A DNA stretch of 64,000 bases, from the NCBI RefSeq assembly GCF_014203755.1, contig NZ_JACHJS010000001.1, forward strand, positions 5,394,001 to 5,458,000, given 5' to 3'. The position numbers were made by a program, and so were the translations under genes. Source of the stretch: Saccharothrix violaceirubra (GTDB lineage Bacteria; Actinomycetota; Actinomycetes; Mycobacteriales; Pseudonocardiaceae). The notes under the pieces were generated by a model. It did not search any database and was not told the DNA's origin. It saw only the letters and a program-made list of their open reading frames with translations. This document shows positions 57,620 through 64,000 of this stretch, in pieces. The number at the start of each line of letters is the position of its first letter. Within the stretch, counting starts at the first letter, position 1.

Positions 57620-57979
57620 ATGCGGATCGGCGAGTTGGCACGCGCGACCGGCACGACCCCGAGGGCGTTGCGGCACTACGAGGCGGCCGGTCTGATCGCT
57701 TCGGCACGCGCGTCCAACGGCTACCGCGTCTACTCCCCCGCCGCGATCACCCGCGTGCGCAACATCCGCCACTTCCTGGACGCGGGCCTGACGCTCGAGG
57801 ACGTCGCGGCGTTCGAGTCCTGCCTGGACGGCGACGTGGCCACCACGTCGCCGTCACCGGCAGGTCTGCGCGTCGCCCACGACCGCCTCGCCGCGCTCGA
57901 CCGCAGGATCGCCGCCCAGCTCGAAATCCGGACCCGCCTGGCGAACGCCCTCGCCCACCACTCGATCGTGGGTGTCTGA
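57620..57979 (+). CDS. MerR-family transcriptional regulator
   Basis: A predicted 119-residue regulator. The N-terminal MerR helix-turn-helix reads MRIGELARATGTTPRALRHYEAAGLI in continuity (core ELARATGTTPRALRHYEAAG), then SNGYRVYSPAAITRVRNIRHFLDAGLTLED (core NGYRVYSPAAITRVRNI). The C-terminal coiled coil (LDRRIAAQLEIRTRLANAL) mediates dimerisation. No cysteine metal site is seen. The last three codons lie inside intergenic repeat copy B, so its C-terminal end is shaped by that element. Confidence 0.88.
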   Translation: MRIGELARATGTTPRALRHYEAAGLIASARASNGYRVYSPAAITRVRNIRHFLDAGLTLEDVAAFESCLDGDVATTSPSPAGLRVAHDRLAALDRRIAAQLEIRTRLANALAHHSIVGV

Positions 57980-58015
57980 GTGCGTCTTTCAGGGTGTCGG
58001 AGTGGAGGACTCGCG
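57970..58015. repeat. Intergenic repeat, copy B (inverted relative to copy A)
   Basis: Reverse complement matches 36992-37037 at about 40 of 46 positions, including CGCGAGTCCTCCACTC and GACACC. It spans the end of the merR gene and almost reaches the sdhB stop at 58018, filling a convergent junction. Confidence 0.7.
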
Positions 58016-58017
58016 GG

Positions 58018-58764
58018 CTAGCGGCGGAACAGCTTGTTACCAAGCCACACGACGGGGTCGTAGCGGCGGTCGGCCACCCGTTCCTTCAACGGGATCAGGG
58101 CGTTGTCGGTGATCTTGATGTGCTCGGGGCAGACCTCGGTGCAGCACTTGGTGATGTTGCACAGCCCCAGACCGTGCTCGGTCCGCGCGGCGTCCAGGCG
58201 GTCCGCCTCGTCCAACGGGTGCATCTCCAGTTCCGCGATCCGCATCAGGAACCGGGGACCGGCGAACGCCTCCTTGTTCTCCTCGTGGTCACGGATCACG
58301 TGGCAGGTGTCCTGGCACAGGAAGCACTCGATGCACTTGCGGAACTCCTGCGACCGCTCGACATCGACCTGCGACATCCGGTAGTCCCCCGGCGCCACGC
58401 CCTTCGGCGGGGAGAAAGCCGGGATCTCGCGGGCCTTCTCGTAGTTGTACGACACGTCGGTCACCAGGTCCCGGATGACGGGGAACGTGCGCATGGGCGT
58501 CACGGTCACGACCTCGTCCTCGGCGAACACCGACATCCGGGTCATGCACAGCAGCCGCGGCCGGCCGTTGATCTCCGCCGAGCACGACCCGCACTTGCCC
58601 GCCTTGCAGTTCCACCGCACCGCGAGGTCGGCCGTCTGCGTGGCCTGCAACCGGTGGATCACGTCGAGGACGACCTCGCCCTCGTTGACCTCCACCGTGA
58701 AGTCCTGGAGACCGCCGCCCGACGCGTCGCCGCGCCAGACCCGGAAGTGCCCTTGGTAGCCCAT
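58018..58764 (-). CDS. sdhB: Succinate dehydrogenase iron-sulfur subunit (Sdh1-type)
   Basis: A predicted 248-residue iron-sulfur subunit carrying electrons from the flavoprotein to the membrane. The [2Fe-2S] site is Cys53/58/61 in CKAGKCGSC plus Cys73. CIECFLCQDTC and CCTEVCPEHI ligate the [4Fe-4S] and [3Fe-4S] clusters. The N-terminus YQGHFRVWRGDASGGGLQDF resembles mycobacterial Rv0247c rather than SdhB of the canonical sdhCDAB operon. It starts one base after the flavoprotein stop. Confidence 0.92.
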   Translation of the reverse strand: MGYQGHFRVWRGDASGGGLQDFTVEVNEGEVVLDVIHRLQATQTADLAVRWNCKAGKCGSCSAEINGRPRLLCMTRMSVFAEDEVVTVTPMRTFPVIRDLVTDVSYNYEKAREIPAFSPPKGVAPGDYRMSQVDVERSQEFRKCIECFLCQDTCHVIRDHEENKEAFAGPRFLMRIAELEMHPLDEADRLDAARTEHGLGLCNITKCCTEVCPEHIKITDNALIPLKERVADRRYDPVVWLGNKLFRR

Positions 58765-58765
58765 G

Positions 58766-60637
58766 TCAGCCCTCCAGTTCCGCGGCGGTCAGGTACTTGC
58801 GCAGCTCGGCTTCGTCGAACAACGCCAACAGGTCCGGCCGGATCGGGATCTGCGGCTGTTCGACGACCGACACCGATGTGCCGGACACCGTGCACACCAA
58901 CAACTTCCGACGCCAGTCGGCCGCCATGACCGGGTGGTCCTCCCGCGTGTGCCCGCCCCGGCTTTCGGTGCGCAGCAACGCGGCCCGCGCCACGCACTCG
59001 CTGACCACGAGCATGTTCCGCAGGTCCAGGGCCAGGTGCCAGCCCGGGTTGAACTGCCGGTGCCCCTCGACCGTCACGGACGACGCCCGCGCTTTGAGTT
59101 CCTCCAGGCGTGCCAACGCCTGTTCCATCTCCGACGCCCGGCGGATGATGCCCACGAGGTCGTTCATCGACTGCTGCAACTCCATGTGCAGCGTGTACGG
59201 GTTCTCGCCGCCTTCGCCGGAGAACGGCGCCAACGCCACCCGGGCGGCCTCCTCCACCGCCTCGGCGGAGCAGGTCGGACGTGCGGACAGCCCCGAGACG
59301 TAGGACGCCGCGCCCGCGCCGGCACGGCGGCCGAACACCAGCAGGTCCGACAACGAGTTGCCGCCGAGCCGGTTGGACCCGTGCATGCCGCCCGACACCT
59401 CGCCCGCCGCGAACAGGCCCGACACGCTCGACGCACCGGTGTCCGGGTCGACCCGCACGCCGCCCATCACGTAGTGGCAGGTCGGCCCGACCTCCATGGG
59501 CTGGGCGGTGATGTCGACGTCCGCCAGTTCCTTGAACTGGTGGTGCATGGACGGCAGCCGGCGCACGATCTCCTCGGCGGACAGCCGCGTCGACACGTCC
59601 AGGAACACGCCGCCGTGCGGCGACCCGCGACCCGCCTTGACCTCGGCGTTGATCGCCCGGGCCACCTCGTCCCGCGGCAGCAGCTCCGGTGGTCGGCGGT
59701 TGTGGTCCGGGTCGGTGTACCAGCGGTCGCCTTCGGTCTCGTCGACGGCGTACTTGTCCTTGAAGACCTCGGGGATGTAGTCGAACATGAACCGCTTGCC
59801 GTCGGAGTTGCGCAGCACGCCGCCGTCGCCGCGCACGGACTCGGTGACCAGGATCCCCTTCACCGACGGCGGCCAGACCATGCCGGTCGGGTGGAACTGG
59901 ACGAACTCCATGTTGATCAGCGACGCCCCGGCGCGCAGGGCCAGCGCGTGCCCGTCGCCGGTGTACTCCCACGAGTTCGACGTGACCTTGAACGACTTGC
60001 CGATGCCGCCGGTGGCCAGCACCACGGCCGGTGCCTCGAACAGCACGAACCGGCCGGATTCGCGCCAGTAGCCGAACGCGCCCGCGACCACGTCGCCGTC
60101 GAGCACCAGGTCCGTGACCGTGAACTCGGCGAACACCTTGAGCCGCGACTCGTGGTCGCCGGTCTCGGCGAAGTCGTCCTGCTGCAGCGAGACGATCTTC
60201 TGCTGGAGGGTGCGGATCAGCTCCAGTCCGGTGCGGTCGCCGACGTGGGCCAGGCGCGGGTACTCGTGGCCGCCGAAGTTGCGCTGGCTGATCCGGCCGT
60301 CCTTGGTGCGGTCGAACAACGCGCCGTAGGTCTCCAGTTCCCAGACCCGGTCCGGTGCCTCCTTGGCGTGCAGTTCGGCCATGCGCCAGTCGTTGAGGAA
60401 CTTGCCGCCGCGCATGGTGTCGCGGAAGTGCACCTGCCAGTTGTCGTTGGAGTTCGCATTGCCCATCGCCGCCGCGATGCCACCCTCGGCCATCACGGTG
60501 TGCGCCTTGCCGAACAACGACTTGCACAGCACGGCGGTCCGCATCCCGTGTTCCCGGGCCTCGATGGCCGCGCGCAGCCCCGCGCCGCCGGCTCCGATCA
60601 CGAGGACGTCGAACGACTGCCGTTCCACCTCGGGCAA
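58766..60637 (-). CDS. sdhA: Succinate dehydrogenase flavoprotein subunit (Sdh1-type)
   Basis: A predicted 623-residue FAD subunit that oxidises succinate. DVLVIGAGGAGLRAAIEA binds FAD; His46 in HTVMAEGG is the covalent-FAD histidine; FVQFHPTG and GGVRVDPDTGASSVSGLFAAGE are family blocks, with MHGSNRLGGNSLSDLLVFGRRAG (core GSNRLGGNSLSDLLVFGR) near the end of the FAD domain. Gene order membrane subunit - flavoprotein - FeS follows Rv0249c-Rv0248c-Rv0247c (Sdh1) of mycobacteria. Confidence 0.94.
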   Translation of the reverse strand: MPEVERQSFDVLVIGAGGAGLRAAIEAREHGMRTAVLCKSLFGKAHTVMAEGGIAAAMGNANSNDNWQVHFRDTMRGGKFLNDWRMAELHAKEAPDRVWELETYGALFDRTKDGRISQRNFGGHEYPRLAHVGDRTGLELIRTLQQKIVSLQQDDFAETGDHESRLKVFAEFTVTDLVLDGDVVAGAFGYWRESGRFVLFEAPAVVLATGGIGKSFKVTSNSWEYTGDGHALALRAGASLINMEFVQFHPTGMVWPPSVKGILVTESVRGDGGVLRNSDGKRFMFDYIPEVFKDKYAVDETEGDRWYTDPDHNRRPPELLPRDEVARAINAEVKAGRGSPHGGVFLDVSTRLSAEEIVRRLPSMHHQFKELADVDITAQPMEVGPTCHYVMGGVRVDPDTGASSVSGLFAAGEVSGGMHGSNRLGGNSLSDLLVFGRRAGAGAASYVSGLSARPTCSAEAVEEAARVALAPFSGEGGENPYTLHMELQQSMNDLVGIIRRASEMEQALARLEELKARASSVTVEGHRQFNPGWHLALDLRNMLVVSECVARAALLRTESRGGHTREDHPVMAADWRRKLLVCTVSGTSVSVVEQPQIPIRPDLLALFDEAELRKYLTAAELEG

Positions 60638-60647
60638 AACGGGCTCC

Positions 60648-61409
60648 TTAGTTGATGATCCGCGGGTCGGCGATCGTGCCGGAGGCGACCAGCGCGACGT
60701 AGAGGTCGGTGAGACAGACGAAGATCAGCGACGCCCAGGCGAGCTGCATGTGCCGGGCGTTGAGCTTGGAGACGAACGTCCACATCCGATAACGGATCGG
60801 ATGCTTGGAGAAGTGCTTGAGGCGTCCACCCGCGATGTGCCGGCATGAGTGGCACGAGAGCGTGTAGGCGCCGAGCAGGCCGACGTTGACCAGCAGCACG
60901 ATGTTGCCCAGGCCCAGTCCGGTACCCAGCGCGTAGAACGCGTCGTAGACGTTGATCAGCAGCAGGATCGACGCCGCGTAGAAGAAGTACCGGTGCAGGT
61001 TCTGCGCGATGAGCGGGAAACGGGTCTCGCCCGTGTACTTGGCGTGCGGCTCGGCCACGGCGCACGCGGGCGGCGACAGCCAGGCGGCCCGGTAGTACGC
61101 CTTGCGGTAGTAGTAGCAGGTCACCCGGAAGCCCAGCAGGAACGGCAGGATCACGACCGGCGGTGTGAGGAACCCGGGCAGTTCCGGCAACGGCCGGCCG
61201 AAGTGCGCCGCGGCGGGCAGGCACTCCTGGCTCAGGCACGGCGAGTACATCGGTGTCAGGTAGTGGTACTCGTCGACCCAGTAGTACTCGCCCATGAACG
61301 TGCGTGCCGCCGCGTAGATCGAGATCAACAGCAGCCCGACGGCCGTGACCAACGGCGGCAGCCACCACCGGTCCGTCCGCAGTGTCCGCCGGTCGATCTG
61401 CGCCCTCAT
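60648..61409 (-). CDS. Sdh1-type membrane anchor subunit (Rv0249c-like)
   Basis: A predicted 253-residue membrane protein with about five hydrophobic segments (WWLPPLVTAVGLLLISIYAA, VVILPFLLGF, YFFYAASILLLINVYDAFYA, IVLLVNVGLLGAYTLSC, LAWASLIFVCLTDLYVALVA). Position and length match Rv0249c. It has a conspicuous cysteine/histidine group, CHSCRH at 186-191, plus Cys98, Cys116 and His122. Mycobacterial Sdh1 is reported to hold a membrane-embedded Rieske-type [2Fe-2S] cluster; these residues may be related ligands, which is inference. First gene of the sdh operon. Confidence 0.85.
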   Translation of the reverse strand: MRAQIDRRTLRTDRWWLPPLVTAVGLLLISIYAAARTFMGEYYWVDEYHYLTPMYSPCLSQECLPAAAHFGRPLPELPGFLTPPVVILPFLLGFRVTCYYYRKAYYRAAWLSPPACAVAEPHAKYTGETRFPLIAQNLHRYFFYAASILLLINVYDAFYALGTGLGLGNIVLLVNVGLLGAYTLSCHSCRHIAGGRLKHFSKHPIRYRMWTFVSKLNARHMQLAWASLIFVCLTDLYVALVASGTIADPRIIN

Positions 61410-61450
61410 ACCTCACCTCGTTCCACGTCGTTGTGGTGGGAGCGAAAACC

Positions 61451-61488
61451 GAGCCGGCCCCCGCGATCGCGCTCGCGGGGGCCGGCTC
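61451..61488 (-). terminator. Terminator between the Rv0250c-like gene and sdh
   Basis: Perfect 16-bp stem GAGCCGGCCCCCGCGA / TCGCGGGGGCCGGCTC with loop TCGCGC, 8 bp after the small gene's stop on the minus strand. It would separate or attenuate transcription into sdh. Confidence 0.8.
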
Positions 61489-61496
61489 GTGGTCGG

Positions 61497-61787
61497 TCAG
61501 GTGCGGCGGTAGCCGCCGAGTCCTTCGTCGTCGGCGTCGTGCCACAGCCTGGGGTCGTAGGGTGCCTCGGGCACCACCACGACCTCACGTCCCACCCGGG
61601 GCGCTTCCCGCGGCCGGGGCGCGTCGTCGAGTTCGCCGAGTTCGGTCACGTCGATGTCGAGGCGCTCCAGGTCGTTGACCAGCCTGCGGACGGCGGCGAT
61701 GTCGCCGTACCGCGCACGCATTCCGCCGACGCACTGGCGGAGCCGGCCGAGCGTGCGGCGCAGCTCGACGATCTCGGAGGAAGTCAC
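61497..61787 (-). CDS. Small conserved protein, Rv0250c-like
   Basis: A predicted 96-residue acidic protein containing LRRTLGRLRQCVGGMRARYG and RRLVNDLERLDIDVTEL, ending with acidic YDPRLWHDADDEG. It lies directly upstream of the Sdh1-type membrane gene, where M. tuberculosis has the similarly sized Rv0250c. GTG 61787 has GGGAGG nine bases upstream; a TTG two codons earlier is possible. A possible regulator or assembly factor of Sdh1, but function is unknown. Confidence 0.75.
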   Translation of the reverse strand: MTSSEIVELRRTLGRLRQCVGGMRARYGDIAAVRRLVNDLERLDIDVTELGELDDAPRPREAPRVGREVVVVPEAPYDPRLWHDADDEGLGGYRRT

Positions 61788-62016
61788 CGTCAAGCACCTC
61801 CCGGTGTGTGGTTCGGCACACGACTCTGCCCGGTCCGCGCGCCTGTGACAAGCACCACAAGTATCGGCGCGCCGTCCCGGATACTGAATCGTTTTTGTGA
61901 CGATCATGTGTCGTGGAATACTGTGCGTGCTGCAACGTCCATCCGTGTGACGCCAGCGCTGTCGTCCCACCGGGCCGCCACCACGGCCCGTGATCACTCC
62001 CGGAGACAGCGAAGCC

Positions 62017-63873
62017 ATGACCACGCACCCGGTCGTCGCCGAGGTGACCGCCCGCATCGCCGCCCGCAGCGCCGCCTCCCGAACCGCCTACCTCGACCGC
62101 GTCACCCTGGCCGCGCAGGACGGTCCCACCCGCCGTGACCTGGCGTGCAGCAACCTCGCGCACGGGTTCGCCGGCATCACCGGCGGCGACAAGGACCTGC
62201 TGCGCGCGAACCGCCGGCCGAACGTCGCGATCGTGTCCGCCTACAACGACATGCTCTCCGCGCACCAGCCCATGCACGAGTACCCCGACTGGATCAAGGG
62301 CGCGGCCCGCCTGGCCGGCGGCGTCGCCCAGTTCGCGGGCGGCGTGCCCGCGATGTGCGACGGCATCACCCAGGGCCGGGCGGGCATGGAGCTGTCGCTG
62401 TTCAGCCGGGACGTGATCGCCATGGCGACGGCCGTGGCGCTGTCGCACGACATGTTCGACGCGGGCCTGCTGCTGGGCGTCTGTGACAAGATCGTCCCCG
62501 GTCTGCTGATCGGCGCGCTGTCGTTCGGGCACCTGCCCGCGATCCTGGTGCCCGCCGGTCCCATGCACTCGGGCCTGCCGAACAAGGAGAAGGCCCGCGT
62601 CCGCCAGCTCTACGCCGAGGGCAAGGCCACCCGCGAGGACCTGCTCGACGCCGAGGCCGCGTCCTACCACAGCCCCGGGACCTGCACGTTCTACGGCACG
62701 GCCAACTCCAACCAGCTCGTCGTCGAGGTGATGGGCCTGCACCTGCCGGGCGCGAGCTTCGTCCCGCCCGGCACGAGGCTGCGCCGCGCGCTGACCGAGG
62801 AGGCCGCCCGACGCGCGGTCGAGATCTCCCGGGGCGACGAGTACACCCCGATCGCCCACGTCGTCGACGAGAAGGCCGTGGTCAACGGCGTCGTGGCGCT
62901 GCTGGCCACGGGCGGGTCGACCAACCACACCATGCACCTGGTCGCGATCGCGTCGGCCGCCGGCATCGAGCTGACCTGGGACGACTTCGACGACCTGTCC
63001 TCGGTCGTGCCGCTGCTGACCCGCGTCTACCCCAACGGCAGCGCGGACATCAACCACTTCCAGGCCGCCGGCGGCGTGCAGTTCCTCGTGGACACGCTGC
63101 TGGACGCGGGCCTGCTGCACGAGGACGTGCGCACGGTCGCCGGTCCGGGCCTGGGCCGCTACCGGCGCGAGCCCGTGCTCGTCGAAGGCGCCCTGACCTG
63201 GCGTGACGGCCCCGGGCGTTCGCTGGACACCTACGTGCTGCGGCCCGCGACGGACCCGTTCGCGCGCGACGGCGGACTGCGCACGCTGTCCGGCAACCTC
63301 GGGCGCGCGGTGATCAAGGTGTCGGCGGTCGCGGCCGAGCACCGGGTCGTCGAGGCGCCCGCCCGCGTGTTCACCTCGCAGGAGGCGTTCGGTGTGGCGT
63401 TCAAGGCGGGCGAACTGGACCGCGACGTCGTCGTCGTGGTGCGGCAGCAGGGTCCGCGGGCCAACGGCATGCCCGAACTGCACAAGCTCGTGCCCGCCCT
63501 GGGCGTGCTGATGGACCGGGGCTTCAAGGTCGCCCTGGTCACCGACGGCCGCATGTCCGGCGCGTCGGGCAAGATCCCGGCCGCGATCCAGGTGACGCCC
63601 GAGGCCGCCGTGGGCGGACCGCTGGCCCTGGTCCGCGACGGCGACCCGGTGCGACTGGACGCGGTGACCGGCACGCTGGAGGTGCTCGCCGACCTGGCCG
63701 TTCGCGAGCCGGTGGACTTCCCGCCCGGCGCGGACGCGTGGGTCGGCACCGGGCGTGAACTGTTCGGGGCGCTGCGCCACGCGGTCGGCCCGGCCGATCG
63801 GGGCGCGAGCGTGTTCGGCCCGATCGCGGCCTCGCACTTCGCGGGCCGGACCACTCAGGAGGTGTCCCGGTGA
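62017..63873 (+). CDS. edd: 6-phosphogluconate dehydratase (Entner-Doudoroff)
   Basis: A predicted 618-residue IlvD/Edd-family dehydratase converting 6-phosphogluconate to KDPG. Edd rather than IlvD is favoured by the length, the block [22 protein letters not shown] (core [16 protein letters not shown]), [14 protein letters not shown] (cluster Cys) and CDKIVPGLL, and by the eda gene immediately downstream. The family carries a [4Fe-4S] cluster. ATG 62017 follows GGAGA. The stop overlaps the eda GTG. The divergent neighbour is the Rv0250c-like gene; the 230-bp gap includes an AT-richer promoter-like stretch near 61890. Confidence 0.92.
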   Translation: MTTHPVVAEVTARIAARSAASRTAYLDRVTLAAQDGPTRRDLACSNLAHGFAGITGGDKDLLRANRRPNVAIVSAYNDMLSAHQPMHEYPDWIKGAARLAGGVAQFAGGVPAMCDGITQGRAGMELSLFSRDVIAMATAVALSHDMFDAGLLLGVCDKIVPGLLIGALSFGHLPAILVPAGPMHSGLPNKEKARVRQLYAEGKATREDLLDAEAASYHSPGTCTFYGTANSNQLVVEVMGLHLPGASFVPPGTRLRRALTEEAARRAVEISRGDEYTPIAHVVDEKAVVNGVVALLATGGSTNHTMHLVAIASAAGIELTWDDFDDLSSVVPLLTRVYPNGSADINHFQAAGGVQFLVDTLLDAGLLHEDVRTVAGPGLGRYRREPVLVEGALTWRDGPGRSLDTYVLRPATDPFARDGGLRTLSGNLGRAVIKVSAVAAEHRVVEAPARVFTSQEAFGVAFKAGELDRDVVVVVRQQGPRANGMPELHKLVPALGVLMDRGFKVALVTDGRMSGASGKIPAAIQVTPEAAVGGPLALVRDGDPVRLDAVTGTLEVLADLAVREPVDFPPGADAWVGTGRELFGALRHAVGPADRGASVFGPIAASHFAGRTTQEVSR

Positions 63874-64000
63874 CCACCGGCGCGGAACTGCTGGACCTGT
63901 CCCCCGTCGTCCCGGTCGTCGTGCTCGACGACGCGGACCTCGCCGTGCCGCTGGCACGGGCGTTGCTGCGCGGCGGCATCAAGGTCATCGAGTTGACGTT
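63870..64000 (+). CDS. eda: KDPG aldolase, N-terminal fragment
   Basis: The frame starts at GTG 63870, overlapping the edd TGA, and runs off the right edge after 43 residues. [20 protein letters not shown] and [16 protein letters not shown] match the start of 2-keto-3-deoxy-6-phosphogluconate aldolase (PVIPVIVI ... ALxxGGIxxIEVTL). It would split KDPG into pyruvate and glyceraldehyde 3-phosphate. Confidence 0.85.
   Translation, partial: MTTGAELLDLSPVVPVVVLDDADLAVPLARALLRGGIKVIELT

Overview
The window is chromosomal DNA from a very high-GC actinobacterium, most likely a member of the Pseudonocardiales (Saccharothrix/Lentzea/Actinosynnema-like). The grounds are GC-saturated third codon positions, many GTG starts, abundant ATGA/TGATG gene overlaps, DUF3558 and DUF4192 proteins, an IdeR-type DtxR regulator, an actinobacterial Pat protein acetyltransferase, a class II NrdJ reductase next to NrdR, and a gene order miaB - Rv2732c-like - DUF349 - Rv2728c-like - miaA - dapF - hflX - lexA - LysM protein - nrdR that matches mycobacteria. 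No rRNA or tRNA gene was recognised.

Layout. 0-5 kb: a GntR fragment, an orphan glutamate-type binding lipoprotein, and a coupled acuC-pat pair for reversible lysine acetylation. 5-11.2 kb: a DUF3558 lipoprotein, a decayed sulfurtransferase pseudogene, ideR, and a coupled galE - S9 peptidase - TetR operon. 11.4-19 kb: an MFS exporter, a 1.4-kb gene desert holding an IS5-type transposase relic, a DUF4192 protein, a secreted S15 peptidase, and an MFS/esterase pair divergent from a LysR gene. 19-28.6 kb: LysR - GH4 glycosidase, endonuclease V, arylamine N-acetyltransferase, a CGNR zinc-finger protein, a CBS protein, an MFS transporter, a large LuxR (LAL) regulator, a 53-residue protein and an EcsC protein. 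28.6-35 kb: a gluABCD-type amino-acid ABC operon, then a two-component system convergent with a TAXI binding protein that has no permease beside it.

35-52 kb is the conserved information-processing block. It is interrupted between dapF and hflX by about 3 kb carrying an IS110-type relic, a 29-bp tandem duplication and an MFS/ArsR-like pair with a clear palindromic operator. lexA and the divergent LysM gene share a gap with two SOS boxes. nrdR-nrdJ is preceded by a NrdR box and closed by a strong terminator.

52-57 kb is the most accessory-looking part. It holds a vapBC-like toxin-antitoxin pair, a cytoplasmic beta-propeller protein, a small basic protein, an orphan type I-E-like CRISPR array (8 repeats, decaying at one end, no cas genes), and a WGR-domain beta-propeller protein. 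57-64 kb: an SDR enzyme, a MerR regulator, a mycobacterial Sdh1-like succinate dehydrogenase with its Rv0250c-like neighbour, and the Entner-Doudoroff pair edd-eda, cut by the right edge.

Functional assignments come from recognising motifs and gene order by eye; no database search was run. The best candidates for something new are the 52-57 kb propeller/CRISPR/toxin island, the TAXI/two-component pair, and the intergenic repeat that sits in two convergent gene junctions.
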